In this document: one piece after another, positions 11,101 through 23,226 of the stretch | How positions within the stretch are numbered: the stretch's first letter is position 1 | Layout of the letters: the number at the start of each line of letters is the position of its first letter | DNA from: Gnetum montanum | Lineage: Eukaryota; Streptophyta; Gnetopsida; Gnetales; Gnetaceae | DNA length: 64,000 bases | Assembly: GCA_015680685.1 (NCBI GenBank) | Contig: MNCI01005856.1 | Location: 1,306 to 65,305, forward strand | Direction of reading: 5' to 3' | Made by a program: the position numbers and the translations under genes | Notes under the pieces: model-generated | Told to the model about the DNA's origin: nothing | What the model saw: only the letters and a program-made list of their open reading frames with translations | Databases searched by the model: none

Positions 11101-12490
11101 TGATCATGGATTGTAAAGGCATCAAGAATGTTGTTGCTGATCATTTATCTTGGTTGCAATGGGACAACAAAGAGGATGAATACCCAATTTCTAATTGCTT
11201 TCTTGATAAATTCCTTTTTGGAGGTGTAATAAATAATCAATCATCCATAGATACAAATGGGTGTAGTAGCATTCTTACTTATCTTCTCTCACAAGAAATA
11301 CCACAAGGGCTGGACATTCGAAAGAAACAAAAATTTCTCCACTACGTCAAACATTTCATGGAAATCAATAGCCACCTCTACAAGGTGTGTTCTAATGGCT
11401 TAGTTTGATGGTGTATTCCCGACGTAGACCAATTGTGAGTTCTCCAAGATGCTCATGAGGGCCCTTGTAGGGGTCATTATGTTGGGAGATGAATAGCCAT
11501 TAAAATCTTGCTTGTAGAATATTATTGGCCTACATTATTTTGGGATGCCCATCATTTTGTCCAATCTTGTGAGTGCTACCAACGCAATGGGAGAATGACT
11601 GCTAGAATGGAGGGTCCACAATAATGGATTCAACCCTTAGAACCCTTTGACATATGGGGAATTGATTTTATGGGGCCTATTACAATGATGTCCAATGGAA
11701 AAGCATACATTGTTGTTGCTGTTGATTATTTTACAAAATGGGTAGAAGCAACTACTGTTACCAACTGTACATCATCTACTGTTGCATGATTTTTTCAACA
11801 AAAAATCATAAATAGATTTAGTGTGCCTTGTGCACTTATTTCTGATAATGGTACACATTTTACAAGTGTGACTTTTTGAAAGTTGATGCAACACTTAGGA
11901 GTTGAGCATAAATTGACTACACCGTATCATCCTCAAGAAAATGGTCATGCCAAAGTCACCAATAGGGAAATCACAAAAATTTTGACATGAACCATTAGCA
12001 AATATAGGTGAGACTAGAGCACCAAATTGAACGATGCTCTTTGGGCCTACCGCTCCACATGGAAACTCCCTATAGGCTATTCTCTCTATGAGTTAGTGTA
12101 TAGTAAACTTCCAACACTTCTTATCCAAGATGAGCTCCGTACACTATCTATAGCATGTGACCTTAACCTTGACCTCATTCTAGCACAAAAAGAGTAATTA
12201 ATTGATCTTAACTTGCTAGTTGAAAACAAATTAGCTGCCCTGTTATCCACTAAACTACACAAGGACTTCAACAAACAACGTCATGACCTAAGAATTAGAA
12301 AAGTCAAATATCAACTAGGAGAAAGGGTTCTTTATTGGAATCTCGCACATGTGCCACAATGAACTAAATTTCAAATGCTATGGGAGGGACTTTATATCAT
12401 TCATGAAACTTTTCCTTCAAGGGCCATGATGATCTATAAACCTAGAAGCCCAAATAAGAAATTATTGGTCAACATCCAACAAACCAAACT
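11076..12490 (+). pseudogene. Integrase of gypsy element A (degenerate)
   Basis: Integrase inserts the cDNA. An H2C2-like N-terminal region ends at CECYQRNG (about 11571-11594), with the second usual Cys position replaced. The DDE core shows WGIDFMGP (about 11656-11679), [12 protein letters not shown] and LISDNGTHF (about 11837-11863). The residue normally supplying the catalytic Glu in the NGQxEVTNRE motif is Lys here (GHAKVTNREI, about 11942-11971). A decayed GPY-type C-terminal module follows (LYIIHETFPSRAMMI, about 12390-12434). In-frame stops are scattered throughout. The 110-codon ORF at 11076-11408 covers the RNase H to integrase link. Confidence 0.88.
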
Positions 12491-14536
12491 CTTCCATGAG
12501 CTCAAAACAGCCAATACTAACACTACCTTTGTTGATGGATAGCCTTGCTCATTACTTTGGATCTTCTCCTTCCAACTTAGTCATGGGGGAGATGGCCACC
12601 AATGCTAATTATTGTAAGCCCTCGGTTTCTTTTATTATTTTTGTTTTACACATTTTTTTTTTACAAATTTTTACATTTTTGTTTTACACATTGCTGTCTT
12701 TTTCATTTTTTACTTGTTTTTATTTTACATCATCATTACATTTTGTCTACTTTGTTCTCACTCATCACATAATAAATGCTCATAATGATGGGTTGTACTA
12801 TAATAGTGTTGATTGGTAATGTTTGGTTTTTACCTTTGACTTCTAATGTTGATACTAACATATGGTTTATTTTGATAAAATAGGCAATGAGTCCACGTCA
12901 TCCATTCATCCATTCAACTCTATGATCTCCTTTTGTTTTGGAAATCTATTATCCCTTTTTCTAATCAAACCTATTAATGAATTTGTGGCATGGTATTCTT
13001 CAAACCAAGGAAAGATTCAAATGGATTAAAAAGGATGTGACTTCAAGGGGATTCGACGCATTTGTATTGACTATTCTCTTGGATACTTGGATATTTTTTA
13101 TAGGATTTCCATCGTTCCACTGTCGACTAATATCAGGAAGTTGAATAAATCAAATAAGTCTTTGCATGGTGTGGCTCTCATGTGAAAAAAAAATTAGTGG
13201 GAATTCAAATCACACCTATTAGACATAATAAAGGAAAATGGGCTACAAGCATTGGTTATGGCATTGGAGAGACATGTTACCCATGCTTGAATGTTCCCTC
13301 TAACTAAGGCCCTTTCTAGCTTCCTATTTCTCTATTCTTCTCTTTTTGGAATGGTGGTTGCCCTGTAGAAGCATTCTTGTTGTTTTAGGAGGATGTGTTG
13401 GTCAAGTGTGTTGATGCGAGGTCACTGGATGTGGTTAGTTTTAATTTTTATTTGGGCTGAATTTTATTAAGTCACCTTAACCACATAATACACAAGGGAC
13501 TTTACACAACCTTAATTTTGAGATTCCATTCCATTCTCTCTTCTCTTTCCATATTACTTCCTGTATTCTACCTCATTGCCAATTTTATGATTAGTCTATA
13601 TCTTGGTTGATGCATTTTTATTCTTTGGTAAATTCTTGTGAGTGACTTCTTAACTATTGTTCCATATGTCATTCCTAGAGCCTACAGACTCTTTGGTTTG
13701 TGGGTTGTCAGGGCATAAAGGGCATGAGCCTTCTTTGGGGAGGACCCATTGGCATTTCTTTTTGGTGCAATTGTTAATTTCTTTCCCTTAAACATATCTT
13801 GCAATAAACTATTTCTCATTCACCCCATGTATGACATCCATTTTTTTTTATTTTTCTCTCACCTCATCATTTGTATTGGCTTCATTGTTGTTATTTCTCT
13901 TATCTTCTTGTTTTTGTCATTTTCCATCCTATTGCTATCAAAGGTTCACTCTTAATTGTGGGGGCCTATCACAAATTTTTTCATTTCATTACTTATCTCA
14001 CCACTACACCTTGGATAGTTATCAATTACAAACCTCTAACCTAGTATCTGTCATACCGACAACCTAGCCAATGTGTTTCATATCGAGGCAAGGTATCAAC
14101 TACATTATATCTTATCTATCCTTGCTAATTCGTGACTGTGTTGTGTGTGCAGATGGCGATCACATGAACAATGGACTGGGATAGAAGGGAGCTCTCATGA
14201 TGGACTGGAGTAAGAGCATTTACGCAAGGAACAAGCTTGGTCATGTGGCCATGGATGAACAACAATGTGCACCTTTTTGACATTGGCAGTAACATGCTTC
14301 ATTTTCTCTTCTCTCTCTCTTCAAGCTATCAAATGAGGGTCTGGATGTCATCTATGTATAGTGTTCACCACAATGGTTATGAACACCAATGCTATAATAC
14401 GTTTGTCGATGTGTTCACTAGGCACTTTGAGTTTATCATTCCATATCACCATCAGTGTTGTTTAGTCAATAATTTCATACCTTCCCAATATTTTGTAAAG
14501 AACTCAAGGATGATTTTTCATTCAATCGTGGGGGTA
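12491..14536 (+). other. Non-coding 3' region and polypurine tract of element A
   Basis: About 2 kb between integrase and 3' LTR with no recognisable coding sequence. Two T-rich stretches (12630-12760 and 13830-13960) yield hydrophobic ORFs that are probably compositional. Parts are shared with element B (around 43970-44360), for example the 'aaggatgtgacttcaagggga' and 'gcgaggtcact' blocks, so this is authentic 3' element sequence. It ends in the purine-rich 'cgtgggggta' (14527-14536) immediately before the LTR, the plus-strand primer site. Confidence 0.75.
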
Positions 14537-15373
14537 TGATGAGTCCCAATATTGGATCCTTGATATCAGATACTTGATATTGGGATCAATCAAGAGACAT
14601 CAGACACATGATGTCAGAGGCTGTCTCATTGGCTATAAATAACTTATAGGGGTGCTTGGTTTTGAGTAGTTTTTTTCATTCAGTCCTTAGTCGAACTCTT
14701 GTAGTTTTTTCCTTTCTAGAGTTAAAATTATTTCTGAGTGCCCGCAGTAGGAGTCATAAAGTAAATAGATCTTTATTCAAGAATTGTGTACCTAAGCACA
14801 CCTTGTGTCTGAAAATAAAGATGAACTTTGTGATAACCCTTGCAACATTCAGAATAGCTTAATTATTGCAATTAATGTTATTTACTGTTATTTGATTCTT
14901 TCATAGTTAATCAATGTTATTTTTATAGAATTATTATGTATCAATGAATTAGCACACTCAGCATGACCACTTCAAACATACGTGGAACACTTGGTAACCC
15001 AGTGATGACTAGTGTTTGGTAATCCCATTAGTGTTACACTGGTTTAGGATGTGTTTGGAGAGTGGGAATGGATGCTGGTGTTAGGACTAGTTAGAGAATA
15101 GTTAATTTGTTAAATTAAATTAGTTATTAAGTTACTTCATTTCTTTATCTTAAGCATCAAGAATAAAAAACATAAAAATCATAAAAATCATAAACCTTGA
15201 GTTTACTTAACCATACAACTGTGCTTTACAAGTAAGATTGGGAAGATAACGATTGCATAACTCATCCTTGTTCTATGTAGGTGCATAAGCACTTAATCCT
15301 TGGAGTTCGATTGGATCACCCGTGAATGCTCATATTCATATGGTTGGGCTTAGGGGTACCTTACCGCTCATTA
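14537..15373 (+). repeat. 3' LTR of gypsy element A
   Basis: 837 bp, starting TGATGAGTCCCAATATTGG and ending GCTCATTA (the terminal CATCA has mutated to CATTA). It is homologous throughout to 5452-6291, with substitutions concentrated in the U3. It is followed by the GTTTG duplication at 15374-15378. Confidence 0.93.
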
Positions 15374-15378
15374 GTTTG

Positions 15379-18244
15379 GCTCCCATGCTATTTCCTAAGA
15401 TGTTGAAAGAGAGTAGGAGAAATATCATCAGGCTCAGTAGCAGCAAGCATGAGAGGAACATTAGCATCTAGAGGCTTAGCTCAAATCAGCCCCAATGCAA
15501 AGTCCTAAGGACTTCAAGGTATTAATGCAACTTGTATGGCATTAGATGCATGTCAAGATTATTTAGTGATACCTTGGCTTCATCATGAGTTGGGGACCTA
15601 ATTATTATGAGGAGGAGGCATGTCACATCATCAAAGAGCATCATCTTCCATGGTTGTTCAAATAGGTGATGCTTGATATCCATTGATAGAGAAGATCTTG
15701 GGGGAAGGGGGGGTACTTCAAATGGCCATGGGTTCACATAAGAAACTTTTCACTACTACATGTTGAAAGAAAAAAACACAGCTACTTTTCATGCTGCCTA
15801 AGGTGGAGTCAGATGACACTAGTTGATCTTACAAAAACTTCTTCCCCGAATGGAGAGTTCTTGTGAGGGTTATTCACACCAATCTTCTTGTTGTCACACA
15901 TCACACTCATGTGATGTCCTTCACATTGATGGTTCTACTGAATTTGGAAGAATACCATTCACTAAACTACCGCTACATTTTACTCAGGAGGATGCACATC
16001 CTTACCAAGGATGCATTGATAGTTCCATTTTCTTCAATTGCATGAGCTCTTTTTAGGCATTGGCAGATCTCACCTCTTGATCTTGATGCTAAGGAAGTGC
16101 AAGTGTTTAGTAAGGATCAATTGCCTTATTTTGGATATGCCTTCTATACTTAATGGGCTGCTAAGACTCATTTTAATGATTTGATGTGGCTCCATAATTC
16201 TTGAGTACCACAAGATGTTGACAATGCTGGATGGGATGAATACTATGGTGACCCTTATCAACCATGTGCTATCGATGTTCATTTGTACTAGCAAAATTAG
16301 TAGTTTGAAGATGGGGCTATCATTTTTGCATACTTGGAGGTAATGAAGGCTAGGATAACAACACACATGGATTATCTTTCTATGAGGATTAATACATTTG
16401 ATTTTGAGATGCATCAACATTTCAACCACTTGGAGAGGAGACAAACCCATCTTGTCATCAACATAGAAACTATAGCTAAATACACATTCAAGTAGTTGAG
16501 GACCTTGCATGAATCTTTTGGTTTAGGAAACGTGAAGGACATTCCAAATCTTAGGTTGATGGACATGGCCACACTGCAAATCATAGCAATGATAAAACCA
16601 TCAGAGATGGCTCAAATGGCATATAACCATGCTAAGTAGGTTGATGATAGAGTCACAAAGGATGATTTTATTGAGACTATAGCTGGGAAACCAATGGAGG
16701 AAGATTCCCATGTAGCAGGTGCAAAATAGAGTCATGGTTTTCTCTTTTTTTTTTAATGTTGTTTTCTAAACTATAAACTTAGTTATGGTTTTTGTTATAG
16801 TGGATAGAGTCATGCTTATCTCTTTTCCATGCATTTTTTGTTATCTTGGATATAATGATGATTTTTTTATGGAATAATATAATCCACATTAATTAAAGAA
16901 GAATACTTTAGGCATTTCTTCATTGACTAATATTCATTTTTTAATAGAATGGTATCCTTCTATATATGTCAAGAACAATTAATTTAATTTGTTATGAAAA
17001 AGCTAAAATTATGCATATTCCACATTGGTAAACTTGATAGCATAATTTCCATTTGAAGTTAACAATAAATGATATCTCTATTTAAAAAATCATACACATA
17101 TTTTTTTTGGTAGATGTATCTACAAGCACAGGCACCCAATGGCCTCTAGTATTGAATGGGTGGCAAAATAATGATTGTTTAGTTTCAAGAAACTCATCTG
17201 AGTAATTTTTTTACCTATTTTATAAAATCCTTCTCTACCACCAACTCATCAAGCTCTTCTTTAACCAATGTATTAGTTTTAACATTGACAACATGTCTTT
17301 TGTGGCTTTCTTTACTTTATGTCTCAAGTGGTTCTTTTGGCCTTATTTCATCTCTCTCAAGGGACTTTTCAAATGCTTGAAACATACTATTAAAAATGAA
17401 ATATTTTTCTAAATCTTGATAGACAATAATGGATTTCTAAAGTTGCTTCAAGTACATGGTGTACATATCAACGACATCATCATCCAACCATTATTTCTGC
17501 CCAAGTTGGTATAGAGTCATGAAAGAAAATCCTATGGCAAGGAATGTGGAAAATGGTAACCTGACAAGCTCTTCACTATCTAGAATGCCAATGAAAAGAA
17601 ACTACATCACTCTATCAATTTTCACACATGATTGACCAATGGGGGTGATGAAGTCTATAGGCTTCATTGTTTGTACTATTCCACAAGGTTGATCAATGTC
17701 GCTATTGAAGTCTACATTAACTACAAAGCAAGATTATTAATAGACAAGTTAGCCAAAAAAAATTGAACCAAATTGACATTAGTAGATTAAAATTACACAT
17801 TGAAATCAAACACATAACATGGAGCTTCAAAATCCTTTTTTTTTCATTCCAAATAAAAGAAATTATGTTGGAGTAATAGATGACAAAAGCATGCATAGGA
17901 AATATCATTTTCAATTTATTACAAAGTTATCTAACATAAAAACATAAAAGCTTTATATACTTATTCCTTTTTTCAAATGTTTTTGTTGAGATAGTTATTT
18001 GTTGTCTCCTTGAACTAAAACAAATACTATTTTACCATCTTTAATTGCTAGGATATCAATCATTTCTATTGAACACATGTACAATATAAAGACCATTAGA
18101 TTTCTTCAAAGAAATGAATGAAATCTCAAAACTACATGTTATTATAACATTGTAGAAACCTTTGTTAATATTTCTTGCATTGGCATGAATGTCTCTACTA
18201 TCATAAATGTAATTTCTCTATTTAGTGAGAAAATTTGGTTGACC
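15379..18244. other. Unassigned sequence with decayed coding remnants on both strands
   Basis: No intact gene. At about 16040-16730 the plus strand reads as protein with few stops (for example DVDNAGWDEYYGDPYQPCAIDV and MDYLSMRINTFDFEMHQHFNHLERRQ). From about 17720 down to 17200 the minus strand does the same (ILDSEELVRLPFSTFLAIGFSF, then an acidic Lys/Glu-rich stretch). I do not recognise either; both look like old mobile-element or gene remains. The right edge is the ATTTT target duplication at 18245-18249. Confidence 0.35.
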
Positions 18245-18249
18245 ATTTT

Positions 18250-19422
18250 TGTTCACCTCTTGGTATGTCAAAACATTAAGGAAAATGGAGTACAAGGATG
18301 TTTGGGTGATTGTTGTGTTTACAGGAGTAAGAGAAAAAGACTAAAAGACTCATAAGAAAATTGGGATCACAAGAACTCAAGGGAGCATGGATGAATACAA
18401 ATATTTTTTGCGAAAAGTTTCTATTTGTGTTGATTTTTGTGGAGGAAGATTCTTGGCTATTTTGGCATATTTCAGAGTGTTTTTGGCTCATTTGTATGAG
18501 TCTAGGAGGTTATGAGGTCTACAGGGACTTACTTGAAGGCATCTAGAGGCTCCCAACATTAAAATGAGTAGTTTCATTTTTGGCCCTTGTAGAAGAAACG
18601 TCTTTCCAATTTCAAAGATGACTTTCTAGTAAGTAGCATAGAAGAAGACATCTTTGAAAAATAGTAGATGTCTTTTATGTGAAGAAGATGTCTTTCCAAA
18701 ATGAAGGCATAATGTAGAAAGACATCTTAGTCTCGAAGATGATGTCTTTAGTGACCATTACTTAGCCATTGCACAAACTCTAAGATGAATTTGGAAACAT
18801 AGTGGCTATAAGAATACGTGACTCTCATTGGGAAATAAGCAAGCATTGTGTACTATTAATTGTATTCATCAAGCAATCATTGTAATCTTTGTAATTCCTC
18901 ATTGTATAATCCTTTTTCTATTGTAATTGGTCAAAGTGATATGTGCCTCAAAGTACAAGGATCAACAAACTTAGTTGCATTCTTACCTTGTGATTGTTGT
19001 TGTCTTTTGTTGTCCTATGGGGTTGATGTGCTTCTTGCGAGAAGGCATCTTGCTTAAGCTTGTCAGAATCCTATGAGATTGAGTGTTGGTGTAGCGCCAC
19101 AACACTCTGGAGTGGAGGTCAAGTTGTAAAGGTTGTGGGATTTTGAAAACCACACTCTATGCTATCAAGACCTTGTGGGTTTGAGTGGATTTGTAGTGTC
19201 AAATCACTCTAGAGTAAAGCTTAGAGCTTTTATAGGGTGTGGTACCCTTTAAACCACATTTGAAAGCAATAAAGTCGAGAGGTGTTCTTGCAAACTATCC
19301 TCTAAGTGTGGACTACCCAAGTTGGGGAACCATGTTAAATTTGGTATGTACGTTTTGTCTCAACAAATTTTAATTTGTGGAACTTATTCATCCCCCCTCC
19401 CTTCTAAGTTCAATGATCCTCA
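18250..19422 (+). repeat. 5' LTR of the copia-type element
   Basis: 1173 bp, matched by 23227-24397. The first half carries many copies of a short motif of the form GATGTCTTTCC/GAAGACATCTTT in both orientations (about 18595-18755), so local dyads can form. The end reads 'aagttcaatgatcctca'. Confidence 0.92.
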
Positions 19423-19424
19423 AG

Positions 19425-19438
19425 TGATATTGAAGCCT
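19425..19438 (+). other. Primer-binding site of the copia-type element, tRNA-iMet type
   Basis: TGATATTGAAGCCT lies two bases after the LTR end. It matches the common plant retrotransposon primer site TGGTATCAGAGCCT at 10 of 14 positions, including the ends. Confidence 0.7.
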
Positions 19439-19474
19439 AGTACTCTTCTTCATCATCAACTTCAAGAGTGAAAA

Positions 19475-20400
19475 ATGAAGGGGTTACCCTATACAAAGCC
19501 ACCCATGTTTTATGGATTCGACTTTGCCTATTGGAAAGCTAGAATGCAAGGATTCTTTGAATCTATGAAGTTTGAAGTTTAGGAGTCCATCTTTGAAGGC
19601 TACACACCACCCGTCAATAGCACAACAAAAGTCATCAAGCTGTAGAATAAATGGACACAAGAAGAAAAAGATAAGTTCATGTTTGATCCTAAAGAAAAAA
19701 TTGTTTATATTGTACTTTGAAAAAAATTGAATTTAATAGAGTAGCCAGTTGTAAAAAAGCCAAAGAAATTTGGGTAACTTTAGAGGCTACTATTGAGGGA
19801 ACTTCAATAGTTAAGCAATCTAAACTCTTGGTTTTGGAAAGTACAATAAGCTCAAAATGAGAGAAGGAGAGAAAATAAAATATTATTTCTCTAGAGCAAA
19901 TGATCTTGTTGTGGGTATTAAAGGTACTGGTAAAGATTTACTCGAAAGTGATGTCATACTTAAAATGATTAGAACTCTCCAACTAGAATTTAGACCAAAG
20001 GTCATAGCCATGGAGGAGATTAGTGACTTTTCTATTTTGAAATTTGAAGAGCTTCAATGTGATCTTATTGCTTATGAAATGAGCCTCATAAGTGAAGGGG
20101 TTATTCAAGAAAAAACACCCCATACCCCTAAAATCAGCCTCCAAAGAAAAGGAACACGCTAAATAAGATATGAGTAGCGAAGAGGAGATAGCTCTTCTCC
20201 TAAGAAGGCTGCAAAGTCTTATGGCAAGAAGAAGTAACAATTTCAATCACCAAGGATCTAATCAATTTAGAGGTAAGGAAAGAAATAGAACTTTTTCAAA
20301 TTCTAACTTTGATTCCTCTTCAATAGAATGTTGGATATGTGGTGGAAGAGGCCATGTGGCCTCCGAATACCCTAGTAATTATAGGTTACAATAGGGGGGG
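19475..20400 (+). pseudogene. gag: Copia gag polyprotein (UBN2-like), frameshifted
   Basis: The reading starts at an ATG at 19475 (MKGLPYTKPPMFYGFDFAYW), the usual start block of plant copia gag. It then passes through EFNRVASCKKAKEIWVTLEATIEGTS (about 19727-19804) in a second frame. It continues in a third frame at 19857-20162 (MREGEKIKYYFSRANDLVVG...SDVILKMIRTLQLEFRPKV), typical of the UBN2 domain. A zinc knuckle follows at about 20331-20376 as CWICGGRGHVASEY, with the last Cys replaced by Tyr. Frameshifts and stops prevent a full product. The family role is packaging of element RNA. Confidence 0.85.
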
Positions 20401-20929
20401 CAAAAATGATGTGGAGATGAAGAAGACCAACTTCTATACAAGCTCGGATGATGAAAAGAAAAATGTGAAAGAAGTGGATGATGATGCTCAAAACTCACAC
20501 CTCCTTTATATGAGCCTTATTGATGATGATGTTAGCTCCTCGGATGATGAACTGAATTAGGAAGCAAGTTTTGATTTGTTATTTGATGAATTGTTATCTT
20601 TTCAAAATATTTGCAATAAGTTGAATAAGCAAGTTAAGACAAAAGAGCATGAGATCTCTCTATTAAATTCAACAATTTCCAATCTTACTAAAGAACTCTT
20701 AGACCTAAGGTTTGGGAATGAAAAACTAACCTTGTCTTATGAGTAGGCTAAAGTGGCAATTGTAGATGTAAAACTTGTGAATGAAAGGCTAGTTAAAGAG
20801 AAAGAGTTACTTTGAATGGTTCTTGAACAAGGAAGAAGTCCACAAGATAAAAGTGGACTAGGATGCTATTCCTAAGAAGAAGAACCTACACAACCTCCAT
20901 CCCAATAAAAGGACTCTCTAAAGATTGAA

Positions 20930-21274
20930 GTGACAATAGGAACTACATCCCAATCAGGAGTAGCTCCAATCCAACCAAAAACACCTGAAAGGTTTGATCA
21001 TTTTAATCAATTTTACTACAATAGGAANGAAAGGTTTGATCATTTTAATCAATTTTACTACAATAGGAAAATTAGATGTTATTACTGTAATAGGTTTGGA
21101 CATAAGCAATGGAACTGTGATCTAAAATATTATCAGATGAGCACCTGGTCATATAATAGAACTCCTTGGTCTTATTTGAATGTGCTTAGAAAGGATATTT
21201 TGCAGGGTAAAAAGGATAGACAAATAGATCACAAGAATGTCAAGAAAGTTTGGAGGATAAAAAAAAGAAGATGA
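20930..21274 (+). pseudogene. Second gag-like segment with a canonical CCHC zinc knuckle
   Basis: The ORF at 20930-21274 contains CYYCNRFGHKQWNC (about 21079-21120), a complete C-x2-C-x4-H-x4-C knuckle of the kind seen near the gag C-terminus of some copia elements. A Lys/Arg-rich tail follows. Just upstream the frame runs through a 41-bp exact duplication joined by an N (20987-21069), probably an assembly artefact. No protease or integrase motif follows. Acidic and coiled-coil-like sequence (about 20400-20850) links it to the first gag block. Confidence 0.7.
20987..21069 (+). repeat. 41-bp exact tandem duplication joined by a single N
   Basis: Positions 20987-21027 and 21029-21069 are identical and are separated by one N at 21028. 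An exact duplication meeting at an N is what results when two overlapping contig ends are abutted without merging. Confidence 0.85.
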
Positions 21275-21981
21275 GAATGAGAAGACTCTCTCTAAAAATT
21301 TTGTGAAATAGAGCCAAGCCTTAGAAATTAACAAAGTTTTTGTGAGACAAGAAGCCACAAAAGGGGGATATTGTTCTTAAACTTACTAGGCATCTTGAAC
21401 TCCACCAGCAAGCTAGGTAATTAACGATAAGTATAGTTATAATAATTATACCTTGACTTGATTAGAATAGATTAGTTTATGATTGAATGAAAGCTATTGG
21501 AAATCATTGAAAATTCAAAAGAAATTTCCACTTAATCTTGCGAGATTGTTGAACTATAATATGTTGATTATTTGTGCTATTTAAAATTTTTTATTGATAA
21601 ATCTTATTTTAGTCTCTTAACTAGAATGTATTGATTTCTAATGGATTAAAGTCCTTTTGTTGAACATTCATTATGTTCCATATGATTTGGCATTGTTGCT
21701 TCCCTCTAAACTTATTAAGTTCAATTTCTTTTAGAAGATTTTTGATGTTTATGTTGATTTTAAATAATTATTTCAAGGTATTTTGCCATTTTTTGGGGTT
21801 TTTTAGACTTATTTTGACAAGTCTAGAAGTTTTCATGGGCTATGGTGATTTTTTTGAAGGTGTCAAAAGAGTCCCGATGTCAAAACAAGCATCTTTATTT
21901 TCAGCCTTCGGAGGACATACATCTACTCTAAGAGTTAGACATCTTATCTACATTTGAGACATCTCATTTTGATAGGAGATC

Positions 21982-22031
<50 letters not shown>

Positions 22032-23226
22032 AGTAGACGTCAACTTTGATATCTCTGCTCTCGAGCAAGACATTTACTATTTCTTCTAAATCATCTTGTA
22101 TGGTTTTTAGTCCACGGTTGAGCAAATAGATGCATTACAAAAGTTAAAGACTACAGTGGCTTCCCTTAAAAAGGGGATTTCTTATTAATTATCTAGGAGG
22201 AAATTTCCTACAATAAGCATTAAAAATATTTTCATCTTCTTTGTTGAAAGGATTCACTAATGGGAGACCTTAGTTTTCACACCTGATCTTAGAATTTCAG
22301 TGTAGCATGAAGATCCTAAAAGGCTCAAGGAAGAATACAAATATCTCTACAATAGATGCATTATGACCAAGGGGACTAAGAAGAAATACATATAGGTATG
22401 TAGGGGAAGCATGTACCTCATCAACAATTATCATTCATAGGCCACCGATGTAGGGGGAGTCTTTGAAGACTCCAAACAAAAGACATTCAGACAATCAAAT
22501 GAGCAAGGAAATGATTATTCTTTTTATGGTAAAGTATCCAAGGTAAAACTATGCATTTATCAAAACATCCTTTGAACATTTTACCTTGAGATATACTTCA
22601 TGGTTTAGGTATTTACAATTGGCATTGAATATTACAAATTGCATGATACAAATATGTTTAAGAAGTTGTATTACTCTATTCTTTATTATGCATATACTCT
22701 CCTTATCATAAAAAATTTCCATGCCTTATTCTTTTGCTGATGTTTTAAAAAAAATAAAAAATAAGGCGAATATTGGAAAATTAAAAAATCATGCAACATT
22801 TACTACTAATGACTTATTGGTTTAGAGATAGGTGACTTGATCTTCAAGGATCATACTTTAGTTCAAGGTTTCAATTTTTAAATATTCTTAACTATCAATT
22901 GAAATGATTGGATTAGTTAATTTCTAACTTTGTAAATAGATAAGGGGTAGCTCTTCATGAAAATTAGTGCTAAGAGATGTGTACTCTTTAACTAACATTC
23001 TTTCTTAGCTAAAATGTTTTTATCTTTATGGGATTGTAAGACAATGTTAGTTATGCATATTATATGTTGTTGCTCTTTTATGATATATCTTTAAGAGATA
23101 GGTTTCTATGCATCGTCATTTTTGGTCATGTACAAAAAGGGGGAGAGGTAGAGTATGTATTGTGATATTATGATAAAGACTAATCCATTTTCTTTAAGTT
23201 TTGGACATTACCAAAAAAGGGAAGAT
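21275..23226 (+). other. Non-coding 3' half of the copia-type element, with purine tract
   Basis: No pol domains are visible where protease, integrase, RT and RNase H would be expected. The stretch holds a (CT)n microsatellite, further 'agacatctt' motifs like those in the LTR (about 21935-21965), an 'aaaaagggggagagg' purine run at about 23135, and the terminal 'aaaaaagggaaga' tract at about 23213-23225 next to the 3' LTR. Confidence 0.7.
21984..22026 (+). repeat. (CT)n microsatellite
   Basis: An uninterrupted CT dinucleotide run of about 42 bases followed by 'gtctc', inside the copia-type element. Confidence 0.97.

Larger units (their letters stand above)
5452..15373 (+). mobile_element. Gypsy element A: complete LTR retrotransposon, non-functional, 9.9 kb
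   Basis: Two direct LTRs (5452-6291 and 14537-15373) begin TGATGAGTCCC and end in a decayed ACTCATCA. They are flanked by a perfect 5-bp duplication GTTTG (5447-5451 and 15374-15378). Internally, in order, are a tRNA-Asp-type primer site, gag, aspartic protease, reverse transcriptase, RNase H, integrase, about 2 kb of untranslated 3' sequence and a purine tract. This order (integrase last) defines Ty3/gypsy. The protease motif ALLDLG, the RT motifs KDHFPLPF and FLDGYSGYNQI, and the primer site fit the Athila/Tat side of the family. Many stops, frameshifts and an RT deletion make it inactive. The LTRs are clearly alike but visibly diverged, so the insertion is not recent. Confidence 0.95.

Noticed and set aside
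12496-12819. Hydrophobic 107-codon ORF after the integrase of element A, looking like a membrane (env-like) protein
   Set aside because: The hydrophobic residues come from a T-rich run (ttt codons for Phe). The start overlaps the integrase end in another frame, and no similar ORF is kept in element B.
13749-14067. Hydrophobic ORFs in the 3' region of element A
   Set aside because: Again T-rich composition, overlapping frames, no family resemblance.
16070-16510. 146-codon minus-strand ORF
   Set aside because: It is the shadow of a more protein-like but broken plus-strand reading over the same bases (FDFEMHQHFNHLERRQ block); no family match.
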